A DNA stretch of 64,000 nt from Candidatus Sumerlaeaceae bacterium. Lineage in GTDB: Bacteria; Sumerlaeota; Sumerlaeia; Sumerlaeales; Sumerlaeaceae. The stretch's first letter is position 1. Each line of letters opens with the position of its first letter. The position numbers were made by a program, and so were the translations under genes. This document shows positions 40,157-51,074 of the stretch, one piece after another. The stretch is taken from assembly GCA_026418615.1 (NCBI GenBank), contig JAOAAY010000006.1, positions 62,001 to 126,000 on the forward strand. The letters run 5' to 3'. The notes beneath the pieces are model-generated. The model had not been told where the DNA came from and made no database searches. It saw only the letters and a program-made list of their open reading frames with translations.

Positions 40157-40534
40157 CTACCGCCCAAACGCCGAGTGTTCGATGTCAATCTGAGCGATGC
40201 GGTCGCTCTCGTCGAGGCAGACACTGGCGATGTCGAACCGGTGGGGTGACGGTTCACGGTAGCGCCGCAGATAGGTGCGGGCTGCGGCGGTCAGGCGATG
40301 TTGTTTCGTCTCGTCCACGGCCTCAGCAGGCCGCTGCCAAGCGCGGGGCGATCGGGCCTTCACCTCGATGAAGACTATCTGGCCGTGATCCTCGGCGATG
40401 ATGTCAATTTCACCGGCGCGGCAGCGGAAGTTGCGCTCGAGGATGCGCCAACCTTGGGCCTGCAGCATATCGGCGACGGCTTGTTCGGCGGCGTTGCCGA
40501 GGGCACGATTGAGGGATTTACGGGGGACTGACAT
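40157..40534 (-). CDS. YraN family (UPF0102) endonuclease-like protein
   Basis: NRALGNAAEQAVADMLQAQGWRILERNFRCRAGEIDIIAEDHGQIVFIEVKAR. Confidence 0.92.
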   Translation of the reverse strand: MSVPRKSLNRALGNAAEQAVADMLQAQGWRILERNFRCRAGEIDIIAEDHGQIVFIEVKARSPRAWQRPAEAVDETKQHRLTAAARTYLRRYREPSPHRFDIASVCLDESDRIAQIDIEHSAFGR

Positions 40535-40542
40535 GACCGCCT

Positions 40543-41289
40543 TTAGCCGGCCTGCGGCGGGCGCGGCCGGAACCGGATGCGCAGAAGGTCGGTGAACATT
40601 TTCACCGAGTCGCGCAAGGCGTGCACGCGTGTGTCGGGGGAGTTGATCCAGCGAACCGGGACCTCGTGCACGCGGAATCCGGCGCGGCGCGCGAGCACCA
40701 GAATTTCCACATCAAAGGAAAAGCCGTCGAGCGTCTGATGCGGGAAAACGGCCTCTGCGGCGGCAGCCGTGAATATCTTGAAGCCGCATTGGGTGTCGCG
40801 GATGCCCGGGAGGAGCAGGGCCTGAACGAGGAGGTTGAACGCGCGGCCCATGAGTTCGCGGTAAGGTGCCTGACGGACTTCGAGCCGCGACTCCTTAAGG
40901 GCGCGCGATCCGATGGCCACGCCACAGCCGCCGGCCAGGACCGGCCAGAATTTGTCCAGTTCTTCGATGGGTGTGGAAAGGTCAGCGTCGCTGAACAGGC
41001 GGTGGCGCCCACGCGCCTCCATCATGCCGCGGCGGATGGAAAAACCTTTTCCGCGGTTTGGGTCGTTGCGCAAAACCCGCACGGGCAGGCCCGCGCCGAG
41101 CCGGCGGGCCACCTCCCCCGTGGCGTCGCGGCTGCCGTCGTCCACGACGAGCACCTCCCAGTCATAGGGCTGGCGCCGGAGATAGTCGAAAACAACGGGC
41201 AGTGACTGCTGGAGGCGATGCTCCTCGTTGTAAGCCGGAATGATGACCGAAAGGTGGGGGGTAGCGGGGGTCTGATCGGGGGCAGTCAC
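40543..41289 (-). CDS. Family 2 glycosyltransferase (dolichyl-phosphate glucose/mannose synthase-like)
   Basis: LSVIIPAYNEEHRLQQSLPVVFDYLRRQPYDWEVLVVDDGSRDATGEVAR; FSDADLSTPIEELDKFWPVL. Confidence 0.92.
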   Translation of the reverse strand: MTAPDQTPATPHLSVIIPAYNEEHRLQQSLPVVFDYLRRQPYDWEVLVVDDGSRDATGEVARRLGAGLPVRVLRNDPNRGKGFSIRRGMMEARGRHRLFSDADLSTPIEELDKFWPVLAGGCGVAIGSRALKESRLEVRQAPYRELMGRAFNLLVQALLLPGIRDTQCGFKIFTAAAAEAVFPHQTLDGFSFDVEILVLARRAGFRVHEVPVRWINSPDTRVHALRDSVKMFTDLLRIRFRPRPPQAG

Positions 41290-41294
41290 GCGCG

Positions 41295-41867
41295 TCAGAC
41301 CTCGATGGGATACACGGGTCCGAGAGCCTCGAACTCGGCCAGTGACTCGCGTCTCATGCGGCCGAGTTTTCCGGCAAGCAGGCGGCGTCTGAGGGCGGGC
41401 AGGCGGTCCACGAACAGCACGCCGTTGAGGTGGTCGAGTTCGTGTTGGATGACTCGGGCAAGCAGTTGGTCCGCATCGGCCACGAACGGCTCGAAGTTTT
41501 CATCGCGTGCGGCGATGCGAATGGCTTTCGGCCGGTAAACCTCGCCTTCGATCCCCGGGATGCTCAGGCAGCCCTCCGTGAAAGGCTCGTCTTCATGCGA
41601 CTCCTCGATGATTTCCGGATTGATGAACACGCGCAGCCGGCGAGAGAGCGTCTCGTTGGGCGCATCGCGGTCCTGGTCCACATCCACCACGAAGATGCGC
41701 TCGAGCACTCCCACCTGGTTGGCGGCAAGACCGATTCCCCGGGCGGCGTACATGGTTTCGGCCATGGCCGCGATGAGTGCGCGCTCCCGCGAGCCAACCT
41801 TTTTGATGTCCAATGCCTTCTCCCGCAAAAGCGGGTGGCCGTAGTTGATGATCTTAAGCCGCGCCAT
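41295..41867 (-). CDS. def: Peptide deformylase
   Basis: GIGLAANQVGV, EGCLSIPGIEGEV, QHELDHLNGVLFVDRL. Start trimmed to MARLKIINYGHP. Confidence 0.95.
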   Translation of the reverse strand: MARLKIINYGHPLLREKALDIKKVGSRERALIAAMAETMYAARGIGLAANQVGVLERIFVVDVDQDRDAPNETLSRRLRVFINPEIIEESHEDEPFTEGCLSIPGIEGEVYRPKAIRIAARDENFEPFVADADQLLARVIQHELDHLNGVLFVDRLPALRRRLLAGKLGRMRRESLAEFEALGPVYPIEV

Positions 41868-42034
41868 AATGATTTGCCCCTGACAAAACGCCGTCCGCCG
41901 CAGACAGGCAAAGAAAAATCGTGGGGCTCGGGCGCGGCCTGACGGCCGGAGCGTTCGCGAGTGTCCATCTCGCGGGATGCGGTGCCCGAGCGGCTGCAAG
42001 GGCGCTGCGGGCCGCGGGGGCCTTCCGGTGTGGC

Positions 42035-43306
42035 TTAGAGCGTTTCCCGTCCGAAGACGGCCTGAAGGGGCTCGGGGAGTCGGACGGAACCGTCGGCCTG
42101 CTGGCCGTTTTCGAGGATGGCAATCATGGTGCGCGGCAAGGCGAGGCCGCTGCCGTTCAGCGTGTGGACAAACTCCGGCTTGGCCTTGGGCTCGCGGCGG
42201 AAGCGGATGCCGGCGCGCCGGGCCTGATAGTCGGTGAAATTCGAGCAGGAGGACACCTCGAGGTAGCGCCCCATGCCGGGCGCCCAGACTTCGATGTCGT
42301 ATTGTTTTGCGTTGGAGAAGCCCATTTCCGCGGTGCACATTTCCATGACGCGGTAATGCAATCCGAGCGCCTGCAAGACGGCTTCGGCATTTTGTAGCAG
42401 CGTCTCGAGTTCCGCGTAGGAGTCCTCGGGGCGGACAATTTTGACGAGTTCAACCTTGTCAAACTGGTGGACACGGGTGATGCCGCGGGTGTCGCGACCC
42501 GCGGCTCCCGCCTCGCGGCGGAAGCAAGGGGTGTAGGCGGCGTAGTAGAGGGGCAGTTCGGGGTCGCCGAGGATCTCGTCGCGGCGGAGATTCGTGACGG
42601 GCACCTCGGCCGTGGGGATGAGGTAAAGTTCGTCTCCTTCCACCTTGTAAGCCCCGTCGGTTTCGACGAACTTCGGGTATTGTCCGGTGCCGGTCATGGA
42701 TTCGACATTGACGAGGAAAGGCGGGTAAACCTCGCGGTAGCCATGGCGGGTGGTGTGGAGATCGAGCATGAAGTTGATGAGGGCGCGCTGAAGCCGGGCG
42801 CCTGCGCCGGAATAAACGATGAATCCGGATCCGGTGACCTTGGCTCCTTGCTCGAAATTGATGATGCCCAGGTGTTCGGCGATCTCCCAATGGGGCTTTG
42901 GTTCAAAGTCGAAATTGGGTTTGGCGCCCCACTCGCGCACAAAACGGTTGTCGGCTTCGCTCTCGCCCACGGGCACGGATTCGTGGGGCAGATTGGGAAT
43001 GCGCAGCAGGCGATCGCGCATCTGAGGTTCGATGGCGGCGAGTCGTTCGTCAAGTTTTTTGATTTCGTCGCCGAGATTCCGGACGCGCTGTTTCAAATCG
43101 TCAGCATTTTCTTTGGCGCGCAGCCGCCTGCCGACCTCCTCGGACAGCGCGTTGCGTTCCTGTTTGAGTTCGTCGGCCCGTGTCGTGATCTGGCGGCGCT
43201 CGGCATCAAGCGCGAGCAGGCCGTCCACATCGGCTTCCTGCTTTTTCAGCGCGGCTCCGCGGCGCACGGCCTCGGGATTCTCGCGAACGAACTTCAGGTC
43301 GAGCAT
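42035..43306 (-). CDS. serS: Seryl-tRNA synthetase
   Basis: [17 protein letters not shown] coiled-coil; [60 protein letters not shown]. Confidence 0.96.
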   Translation of the reverse strand: MLDLKFVRENPEAVRRGAALKKQEADVDGLLALDAERRQITTRADELKQERNALSEEVGRRLRAKENADDLKQRVRNLGDEIKKLDERLAAIEPQMRDRLLRIPNLPHESVPVGESEADNRFVREWGAKPNFDFEPKPHWEIAEHLGIINFEQGAKVTGSGFIVYSGAGARLQRALINFMLDLHTTRHGYREVYPPFLVNVESMTGTGQYPKFVETDGAYKVEGDELYLIPTAEVPVTNLRRDEILGDPELPLYYAAYTPCFRREAGAAGRDTRGITRVHQFDKVELVKIVRPEDSYAELETLLQNAEAVLQALGLHYRVMEMCTAEMGFSNAKQYDIEVWAPGMGRYLEVSSCSNFTDYQARRAGIRFRREPKAKPEFVHTLNGSGLALPRTMIAILENGQQADGSVRLPEPLQAVFGRETL

Positions 43307-43599
43307 GGGGCATCCTGGTTGGTCAGATGGTGTTGACGATCGGGCGAAGGTTTTGGGGGCCAGACCAGCCTGTCAAGACCAGCGGCACGACGGCGCAAGC
43401 GCCGCGAACGGATATTTTTCGATTGCGTGAACATCGGCTGATCATGCTACATCTCGCACTGTCGGTTGGGGTGGGCGCTTTGCAAACGACTGATTTAGAA
43501 GCCGTTGGCGTTTTCTGTTGCAATGCGCACCAATTTAGTCTGAGAAAAATTTCACGAAGATTGTTATAGTCGGGCAGAGATCGCAGACAGACCAACACC

Positions 43600-44250
43600 G
43601 TGCCGCAGATATTTCACCGCAGTTTCAACTACTTATCGAGAATCAGCATCGTGGCCGTCCTGGCGTTGGTAGCCAGCACGGGCACGGTGGCCGCTCTGGT
43701 TTATCACTCGCCGTTCATCCGTGGGCACCGGGTGCCGAAAGATCAGCCGGTGCCGTTCTACCATGAGCATCATGTGGCGGGTCTCGGGCTGGACTGCCGG
43801 TACTGTCACTGGTCGGTCGAGAAGTCCTCGTTTGCCGGCATTCCGCCGACGAGCGTATGCATGACCTGTCATTCGCAGATTTATACGGATGTTCCGGTGC
43901 TGGAGCCGGTGCGGGAGAGTTGGCGCACGGGCAAGCCCATCGAATGGGTGAAGGTTCACGACTTGGCCGACTTCGTGTACTTCAATCACGCCATTCACAT
44001 CAACAAGGGCATTGGATGCAACGAGTGCCACGGACGCGTGGACAAGATGTCGGCCATGTATCAGGACTCGACCCTGTACATGAGGTGGTGTCTCGACTGC
44101 CACCGCAATCCGGAGAAATTTGTGCGTCCTCGCGAAGAGGTGTTTAACATGGCCTACGAGAAGCCGGCCAATCAGGAAGAGATCGGCAGGAAACTCGTGG
44201 CTGAGTACGAAATTGGGAACAAGGTGAACTGCTCGACTTGTCATCATTGA
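43600..44250 (+). CDS. actA: Alternative Complex III subunit A, pentaheme cytochrome c
   Basis: Five CxxCH motifs (CRYCH, CMTCH, CNECH, CLDCH, CSTCH); N-terminal TM; first gene of the ActABCDEF-like run. Confidence 0.9.
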   Translation: MPQIFHRSFNYLSRISIVAVLALVASTGTVAALVYHSPFIRGHRVPKDQPVPFYHEHHVAGLGLDCRYCHWSVEKSSFAGIPPTSVCMTCHSQIYTDVPVLEPVRESWRTGKPIEWVKVHDLADFVYFNHAIHINKGIGCNECHGRVDKMSAMYQDSTLYMRWCLDCHRNPEKFVRPREEVFNMAYEKPANQEEIGRKLVAEYEIGNKVNCSTCHH

Positions 44251-47200
44251 TGCCAGAAGACAGAGCGCAGGCGCCGTCGGGCGCTGCTGAGATAGCGGCG
44301 TTGCACGCCGAGCGTGCGGCGGAGTTGCAGCGGATCAAAGGCCGTCTTGCCGGTTTGGGCGAGGGGAAGCGCTATTGGCGCAGTCTCGACGAATTGGCCG
44401 AATCACCGGAATTTCTCGAGATGCTGCACCGCGAGTTTCCGCAGGGTGCGTCGGAGTGGTCGGATCCGGTCTCGCGGCGTCAGTTCCTGACGCTCATGGG
44501 CGCGTCCCTGGCGCTGGCGGGTCTGACCGGTTGCGTCAAGGGTCCGAAGGAAAACATTTACCCGTACATCCGGCAGCCTGAGCAGATCATTCCGGGCAAG
44601 CCGCTGTTTTTTGCGTCGGCCATGACCTTTCTGGGCTACGCAGAGCCGTTGCTGGTGGAGAGCCACATGGGCCGCCCGACGAAAATCGAGGGCAACCCCG
44701 ACCACGGTTCGAGCCTCGGCTCCACAAGCCTGTACGCGCAGGCGTCCATCCTTTCCATGTATGACCCGGACCGGCCTCGGACGATCACTCATCTGGGCGA
44801 GATCCGGCCTTGGAGCGAGTTTTCGGCGCAAATGGCACCCGTGCTGGAGGAGCAAAAGAAGCAGCAAGGGTCCGGCATTCGGCTGCTCACGCCGACGGTG
44901 ACCTCGCCGTCATTGGCGGCGGCGATCCGGCGGATGCTGGCTGTCTATCCTCAGGCGAAGTGGGTGCAGTTCGAGCCGGCGGGCCGGGACAACGCGCGGG
45001 AGGGTGCCCGCCGGGCCTTCGGCGAGGTCGTGGATACGGTTTACAAGTTTGAGGACGCCGATGTGGTGCTGTCTCTGGACGCGGACTTCATGGTCTGCGG
45101 CCCGGGTGCGGTGCGTCATGCCCGCGATTTTGCCGCGCGACGCAAGGTTCGCAGCGCCGATCCGGCCATGAACAGGCTTTATATGGTCGAGCCGATGCCT
45201 TCAAGCACGGGTTCGCTGGCCGACCACCGGATTGCGATGCGCGCCTCGGACATCGGGGCGTTTGCGTCAGCCGTCGCTGCCGGCGTGGGTGTGGCGGGCG
45301 TGGAGGCGCCGGCGTCGCTCTCGCCCCGTCAGCGGCGCCAAGCGGAGGTCATTGCCCGCGATCTTGCCGCGCACAAGGGACGGTCGTTGGTGATCGCGGG
45401 CGAATGGCAGCCGCCCGAGGTTCACGCGCTGGCCCATGCCATCAACGGCGCGCTTGGCAATGCGGGCAAAACGGTCGTGTACCTGCCCAGCGCCGAGGCT
45501 CAGCCAGTCAACCAGTGGACAGCGATCAAGGACCTCGCCGAGGAGATGGAGCAGGACAAGGTCCAGTTGCTCGTCATCGCCGGCTGCAACCCGGTGTATG
45601 ACGCGCCGGCCGATCTGGAGTTTGCGCGGCGCATGGAAAAGGTGGGGTTGCGGATTCATCTTGGATTGCTGGCGGATGAGACGGCGGCCTTGTGCCAGTG
45701 GCAGATCCCCGAGTGCCATTTCCTGGAGTCTTGGGGGGATGCCCGAGCGCACGATGGCACGGTGACGCTGGTCCAGCCGCTGATCGCGCCGCTGTTTGGG
45801 TCCAAGACGCTGATCGAACTGGTGGCGCTGCTTGCGGGGGAAGGTGCAAAATCTAATTATGAATTGGTGCGCGACTATTGGAAGTCGCAATTGAATCGTC
45901 CTGACTTTGATCAGTTCTGGGCGAAGTGCATTCATGACGGTTTTATTCCCGACACAGCGTCGCAGCCCAAGGCGGTGACGGCCTCGACGGATCGGGCCGC
46001 GTTTGCGCCCACGGCGCCGGGGGCGGACGGCATCGAGGTGGTGCTGCGTCCCGACCCGTGCGTTTTCGACGGCCGTTTTGCTAACAACGGGTGGCTGCAA
46101 GAGGTGCCCAAGCCGTTTAGCAAGGTCACCTGGGACAACACGGCGCTGATGAGTCCGGCCACGGCGAAGCGTCTGGGTGTTCAGGACGAGGATGTCGTGG
46201 AGATTGCCGTCGCCGGGCGGAAAGTGACGCTGCCCGTATGTATTCAGCCAGGGCATGCGGATGACAGCGTGACGGTTCACCTGGGCTTCGGGCGCACGCG
46301 CGCGGGCAAAGTGGGGAACAAGGTAGGCGTTAACACCTATGTGCTCCGCACCTATGAGGCGCCGTGGGTGTTGACGGGCGCGGCCGTTCGCAAGACCGGG
46401 AAGCGCTACGCCCTCGCCCGCACGCAGATGCACTGGAATATGGAGGGGCGCAATCTCGTCCGCCACACGGATCTCGAGCATTTCCGCAAGGAACCGGACT
46501 TTGTCAAAAAGTATGACTACATCCCGCCGGCGTCCATTACCCCGCGCCACGAGTATCGGGACAACTCGTGGGGCATGGTGGTGGATCTGAACGCGTGCAA
46601 CGGGTGCAACGCCTGCGTGGTGGCGTGCAATGCGGAGAACAATATTGCGATCGTGGGCAAGGATCAGGTTCGCCGCGGCCGCGAAATGCACTGGATCCGC
46701 ATTGACCAGTATTACGAGGGCGATCCGGAGTCGCCCTCGCTGCACACGCAGCCGGTGGCCTGTCAGCACTGCGAGAATGCGCCGTGCGAAGTCGTGTGTC
46801 CCGTGGCCGCAACGGTGCATGGCGACGAGGGCACCAACGACATGGTTTACAACCGGTGCGTGGGTACGCGGTTTTGCGCGAACAACTGCCCGTACAAGGT
46901 GCGGCGGTTCAACTTTTTCCAGTATCAGGATTACACGACGGATTTGCTTAAGATGGCCCGCAATCCGGATGTGACGGTCCGTTCGCGGGGTGTGATCGAG
47001 AAGTGCTCGTTCTGCATCCAGCGGCTGAATGCGGCGCGCATTGATTCGAAACTCGAGGGCCGGCCGATCCGCGACGGGGAGGTCAAGACAGCCTGTCAGG
47101 CCGCCTGTCCGCCGCAGGCCATCATTTTTGGCAACATGAATGACCCGGAGAGCGAGGTGGCCAAGGCCAAGACGCTTGGCCACAACTACGCGCTCCTGAC

Positions 47201-47276
47201 CGAGTACAACACGGAGCCGCGGCTGACCTACCTCGGGTCGGTGCGCAACCCCAACCCCGAGTTCGGGGAGGCCTGA
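44238..47276 (+). CDS. actB: Alternative Complex III subunit B (molybdopterin-oxidoreductase-like + FeS domain)
   Basis: SRRQFLTLMGASLALAGLTGC Tat signal; molybdopterin-like domain; C-terminal ferredoxin clusters CNGCNACVVACNAEN, CQHCENAPCEVVCP, CVGTRFCANNCP. Confidence 0.92.
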   Translation: MSSLMPEDRAQAPSGAAEIAALHAERAAELQRIKGRLAGLGEGKRYWRSLDELAESPEFLEMLHREFPQGASEWSDPVSRRQFLTLMGASLALAGLTGCVKGPKENIYPYIRQPEQIIPGKPLFFASAMTFLGYAEPLLVESHMGRPTKIEGNPDHGSSLGSTSLYAQASILSMYDPDRPRTITHLGEIRPWSEFSAQMAPVLEEQKKQQGSGIRLLTPTVTSPSLAAAIRRMLAVYPQAKWVQFEPAGRDNAREGARRAFGEVVDTVYKFEDADVVLSLDADFMVCGPGAVRHARDFAARRKVRSADPAMNRLYMVEPMPSSTGSLADHRIAMRASDIGAFASAVAAGVGVAGVEAPASLSPRQRRQAEVIARDLAAHKGRSLVIAGEWQPPEVHALAHAINGALGNAGKTVVYLPSAEAQPVNQWTAIKDLAEEMEQDKVQLLVIAGCNPVYDAPADLEFARRMEKVGLRIHLGLLADETAALCQWQIPECHFLESWGDARAHDGTVTLVQPLIAPLFGSKTLIELVALLAGEGAKSNYELVRDYWKSQLNRPDFDQFWAKCIHDGFIPDTASQPKAVTASTDRAAFAPTAPGADGIEVVLRPDPCVFDGRFANNGWLQEVPKPFSKVTWDNTALMSPATAKRLGVQDEDVVEIAVAGRKVTLPVCIQPGHADDSVTVHLGFGRTRAGKVGNKVGVNTYVLRTYEAPWVLTGAAVRKTGKRYALARTQMHWNMEGRNLVRHTDLEHFRKEPDFVKKYDYIPPASITPRHEYRDNSWGMVVDLNACNGCNACVVACNAENNIAIVGKDQVRRGREMHWIRIDQYYEGDPESPSLHTQPVACQHCENAPCEVVCPVAATVHGDEGTNDMVYNRCVGTRFCANNCPYKVRRFNFFQYQDYTTDLLKMARNPDVTVRSRGVIEKCSFCIQRLNAARIDSKLEGRPIRDGEVKTACQAACPPQAIIFGNMNDPESEVAKAKTLGHNYALLTEYNTEPRLTYLGSVRNPNPEFGEA

Positions 47277-47284
47277 GGCGTCGT

Positions 47285-48673
47285 ATGGAAGCCAGAGTCA
47301 TTCACGAATCACTGAAACCGGCACCGGTCATCGCTCCGGGACACACCTTCGAATCGGTCACCGAAAAGATTAACGCGGTTGTCCTGACGAAGAAGTTCGG
47401 GTTTGGCTGGATTGTCGGTTTGGCCATCGCCTTCATGCTGGCCAACCTGCTGCTGCTCTCGACGGCGGTGATCCTCATCGGGGGCGTCGGCGGATTCGGC
47501 ATCAATGCCCCGGTGGGTTGGGGCTTTGACATTGTGAACTTCGTGTGGTGGATCGGTATCGGCCACGCGGGTACGCTGATCTCCGCGATTCTGCTGCTGC
47601 TCAACCAGAGTTGGCGGACTTCGATCAACCGTTTTGCCGAAGCGATGACGCTGTTTGCGGTGGCGTGCGCGGGTCTGTTTCCGCTAATCCACATGGGGCG
47701 CCCGTACTTCTTCTACTGGCTGCTGCCGTATCCGAATGTGATCGCTCTCTGGCCGCAGACGCGCAGCCCGCTCGTCTGGGATGTGTTCGCCGTGACGACC
47801 TACGCCACGGTGTCGCTGATGTTTTGGCTGGTGGGATTGATCCCGGACATCGCCACGCTTCGCGACCGGACAAAGAGCACGGTTCTCAAATATGTGTACG
47901 GAATCCTCTCGATGGGATGGCGCGGGTCGGCGCGCCACTGGCACAATTACGAAAGTGCCTACCTGCTGCTGGCCGGTCTGGCGACGCCGCTGGTCGTGTC
48001 GGTGCACACGGTGGTGAGTTTCGACTTTGCCGTGGGCATCATCCCGGGTTGGCACTCGACAATATTTCCGCCGTACTTTGTGGCGGGGGCGATCTTCTCC
48101 GGGTTTGCCATGGTGCTGACGCTGATCATTCCGGTGCGTGCCTATTACAAGATGCACGATTTCATCACGGACCGCCACCTCGACAACATGGCCAAGGTTA
48201 TGCTGGCGACCGGTCTGATCGTCTTCTATGGTTATGCAAACGAGGTGTTCTATGCCTGGTACTCGGCCAGCAAGTGGGAACAGTACATGATGTTTGGCAA
48301 CCGGATGCAGGGTCCGTACATGTGGTTTTACTGGGCGCTGATCCTGTGCAACGGCCTGGTGCCGCAAATCCTGTGGTCGAAAAAGATGCGGCTGAATGTC
48401 TATGTGCTGTTTATCGTCTCGATCATCGTCAACATCGGGATGTGGCTGGAGCGCTTCATCATCGTTGTGACGAGCCTGGCGCAGGACTTTCTGCCTTCGT
48501 CATGGGGCATGTATTACCCCACAGTGTGGGACTTCGGGTTTTTCATCGGCACCATCGGATTCTTCCTGTCGCTCATGTTCCTGTTCGTGCGGTTTGTGCC
48601 CATGATCTCGGTGTTTGAGGTTCGCATGCTGTTGCCCGAATCGAAGCCAAAGGGGGCTGCCGCTCATGAGTGA
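47285..48673 (+). CDS. actC: Alternative Complex III subunit C (NrfD/PsrC-like quinone-binding membrane protein)
   Basis: Multi-TM NrfD family: WWIGIGHAGTLISAILLLLNQSWRTSINRFAEAMTLFAVACAGLFPLIHMGRPYFFYWLLPYPN. Confidence 0.93.
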   Translation: MEARVIHESLKPAPVIAPGHTFESVTEKINAVVLTKKFGFGWIVGLAIAFMLANLLLLSTAVILIGGVGGFGINAPVGWGFDIVNFVWWIGIGHAGTLISAILLLLNQSWRTSINRFAEAMTLFAVACAGLFPLIHMGRPYFFYWLLPYPNVIALWPQTRSPLVWDVFAVTTYATVSLMFWLVGLIPDIATLRDRTKSTVLKYVYGILSMGWRGSARHWHNYESAYLLLAGLATPLVVSVHTVVSFDFAVGIIPGWHSTIFPPYFVAGAIFSGFAMVLTLIIPVRAYYKMHDFITDRHLDNMAKVMLATGLIVFYGYANEVFYAWYSASKWEQYMMFGNRMQGPYMWFYWALILCNGLVPQILWSKKMRLNVYVLFIVSIIVNIGMWLERFIIVVTSLAQDFLPSSWGMYYPTVWDFGFFIGTIGFFLSLMFLFVRFVPMISVFEVRMLLPESKPKGAAAHE

Positions 48674-49217
48674 CCGGTGGGACGAGAAGGCCCCTCTGTA
48701 TGGAATCATTGCCGAGTTCGACAACCCGACCGACCTCGTGGTGGCGGCGGAGCGGGCTTATGCGGCCGGTTACCGCAAGATGGACGCCTACACGCCCTAT
48801 CCGATTGAGGAGGTGGCTCATGCGATCGGCCATCACCGCTCGCTGGTGCCGCTGCTGGTGCTGATCGCAGGAGTGACGGGCGGTGTGTTTGCGTTTGTCT
48901 CGCAGTGGTGGGCGGCGGAGATTGACTATCCGCTCATCATCGGCGGCAAGCCGTTCAATTCCTGGCCGATGTTCATCCCGATCACTTTCGAGGTGACCAT
49001 TCTTTTTGCGGCACTGACGGCGGTTGTCGGGATGATTCTGCTCAACGGGCTTCCGCTGCCTTATCATCCTGTGTTCAACCACAAACGGTTCGAGCGGGCG
49101 ACGCAGGACGGATTTTTCCTCTGCATTGAGGCGGCCGATCCGATGTTTGATCGCACCCATACCATGAATTTCCTCAAGAGCCTGAACCCGCGGGAGGTGG
49201 CCGAAGTTGAGTCGTAG
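48666..49217 (+). CDS. actD: Alternative Complex III subunit D (DUF3341)
   Basis: LYGIIAEFDNPTDLVVAAERAYAAGYRKMDAYTPYPIEEVAHAIG; 2 TM; start trimmed to 48666. Confidence 0.92.
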   Translation: MSDRWDEKAPLYGIIAEFDNPTDLVVAAERAYAAGYRKMDAYTPYPIEEVAHAIGHHRSLVPLLVLIAGVTGGVFAFVSQWWAAEIDYPLIIGGKPFNSWPMFIPITFEVTILFAALTAVVGMILLNGLPLPYHPVFNHKRFERATQDGFFLCIEAADPMFDRTHTMNFLKSLNPREVAEVES

Positions 49218-49851
49218 CAGGGGCCATTTCGCGTGGATTGGCGGAGTGCTGTTGCTTGTTGCGGCGGCGTCCGTCCTCGGCGGTTGCCGGCAAAAGATGG
49301 CCGATCAGCCGTATTACCAGCCGCTCTCCAAGCAGAAGTCGGAAATCTTTGCGGACAACCGGTCGTCGCGCCCTCTGGTGGAGCACACCGTCGCGCGCGG
49401 GCATTTGCGCGACGGCTCGCTGTTGTACACGGGGCGCGTCAACGGGCAGTTCGCCGAAGTGTTTCCGTTCCCGGTGACGCGGGAGGTGCTCCGGCGCGGT
49501 CAGGAGCGGTACAATATTTTTTGCGCCCCGTGCCACGGGCAAACGGGCCTCGGCAACGGCATGATTGTGCAGCGGGGTCACGCGCCGGCGGCGTCGTACC
49601 ACGACGACCGTCTCGTCACTGCGCCCGTAGGCTATTTCTTTGATGTCATCACGAACGGCTTCGGGCGCATGTACGCGTACAATGCGCAGATTGCTCCGGA
49701 GGACCGGTGGGCGATCGTGGCGTATGTGCGAGCGCTGCAGTACAGCCGCCGCGCCACTCTGGAAGATGTGCCCGAGGCGGAGCGGGTGAAACTGACGGCA
49801 CAGGCTCAGGCCGCGGACGCGGCGCCGGGCGCAGCGGGCGGAGGTCACTGA
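49207..49851 (+). CDS. actE: Alternative Complex III subunit E, lipoprotein monoheme cytochrome c
   Basis: Lipobox ASVLGGC; RGQERYNIFCAPCHGQTGLGNGMIVQRG. Confidence 0.9.
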   Translation: MSRSRGHFAWIGGVLLLVAAASVLGGCRQKMADQPYYQPLSKQKSEIFADNRSSRPLVEHTVARGHLRDGSLLYTGRVNGQFAEVFPFPVTREVLRRGQERYNIFCAPCHGQTGLGNGMIVQRGHAPAASYHDDRLVTAPVGYFFDVITNGFGRMYAYNAQIAPEDRWAIVAYVRALQYSRRATLEDVPEAERVKLTAQAQAADAAPGAAGGGH

Positions 49852-49853
49852 TC

Positions 49854-51074
49854 ATGGCCGACGGACAAAAGTCTTATCTGGCGCCAGACCTTGCGGCCAG
49901 CGGCTCGCGCTACCTCATTGTGGCGGCGGCCGGCGCGGCCGGCTTGGCGGCCGGATGGTTCATCAATCACGACCAGTTTTTCCTGTCGTACCTTGTCGGG
50001 TATGTTTTCTGGATCAACATGGCGCTGGGCATGCTGTTTTTGCTCATGATTCAGCACCTGACAGGCGGAGCATGGGGGGTGTTGACGCGGCGGGTGCTGG
50101 AGTCGGGTGCGCGCACGCTGCCGGCGCTGGCTGTGCTGTTTGTGCCGGTCATCGTCGGGATGCACAGTCTGTACGAGTGGACGCACGCCGACGCCGTCGC
50201 CGCCGACAAAATTCTGCAGCACAAGGCGCCGTATCTGAATACAACGGGTTTTCTGACGCGTGCGGCGGTTTATTTCGTCGTATGGGGTGCGGTGGCGCTG
50301 CTGCTGGCGGCCTGGTCGCGCGGTCAGGACCTGACGGGCCGTCCGGAGTTTACACACCGCATGCGCACCCTGAGCGGTCCGGGCGTGGTCATGTACGGCC
50401 TGACGGTCACTTTTATGTCCACGGATTGGTTCATGTCGCTCGAGCCGCACTGGTTTTCGACGATGTATCCGGTGCTGTTCGTTGTGGGACAGGGGCTGGC
50501 GGCGTTCACTTTGACGATCATCACGGTGGTGTGGCTGTCGGGTCGCGCGCCGCTGGCGGGGGTTGTCACGCAAAAACATTTGCACGACTTGGGCAAACTC
50601 ATGTTGGCCTTCGTCTTGTTGTGGGCCTACACGAACTTCTCGCAGTTCCTGATCACCTGGTCAGGCAATCTGCGCGAGGAAGTGCCGTGGTATCTCAAGC
50701 GCACTCAGGAGGGGTGGCTGGCGGTGGCGCTGATTCTGGTGATCTTCCATTTCGCGCTGCCGTTTGTGTTGCTGCTGTCGCGCAAGGTGAAACAGAACGC
50801 CCGTCTGCTGGCGGGGATTGCCGCGGTCTTGCTGGTTATGCGGGCGGTGGATCTGTTCTGGTTCCTGCGCCCGGCGGTGCCGCACGGCGGCGGTGAGGGG
50901 CATCACGGGTTATCGCTGATGACGGCGCTGTCAACGGTTTGGATTGATCTCTCGGCGCTGGCGGCAATCGGGGGCTTGTGGATGTTTCTCTTCATGAGAG
51001 GACTGTCCAAGAGGCCGTTGCTGCCTGTGAACGATCCGCATTTTGAGGAGGCGCTCGCCCATGGCCGGCACTGA
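49854..51074 (+). CDS. actF: Alternative Complex III subunit F (ActC-like quinone-binding membrane protein)
   Basis: ~10 TM; FINHDQFFLSYLVGYVFWINMALGMLFLLMIQHLTGGAWGVLTRRVLE; start trimmed to MADGQKSYLAPD. Confidence 0.92.
   Translation: MADGQKSYLAPDLAASGSRYLIVAAAGAAGLAAGWFINHDQFFLSYLVGYVFWINMALGMLFLLMIQHLTGGAWGVLTRRVLESGARTLPALAVLFVPVIVGMHSLYEWTHADAVAADKILQHKAPYLNTTGFLTRAAVYFVVWGAVALLLAAWSRGQDLTGRPEFTHRMRTLSGPGVVMYGLTVTFMSTDWFMSLEPHWFSTMYPVLFVVGQGLAAFTLTIITVVWLSGRAPLAGVVTQKHLHDLGKLMLAFVLLWAYTNFSQFLITWSGNLREEVPWYLKRTQEGWLAVALILVIFHFALPFVLLLSRKVKQNARLLAGIAAVLLVMRAVDLFWFLRPAVPHGGGEGHHGLSLMTALSTVWIDLSALAAIGGLWMFLFMRGLSKRPLLPVNDPHFEEALAHGRH

Noticed and set aside
43540-43570. Sigma-70-like promoter upstream of actA (TATAGT at 43565)
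   Set aside because: -10-like hexamer is reasonable but the -35 (CTGAGA) is weak with 19-bp spacing; not strong enough to call as a feature without 5' mapping.
45267-47183. 638-aa - strand ORF opposite actB
   Set aside because: R/H/P-rich shadow ORF; actB has clear FeS and Tat motifs.
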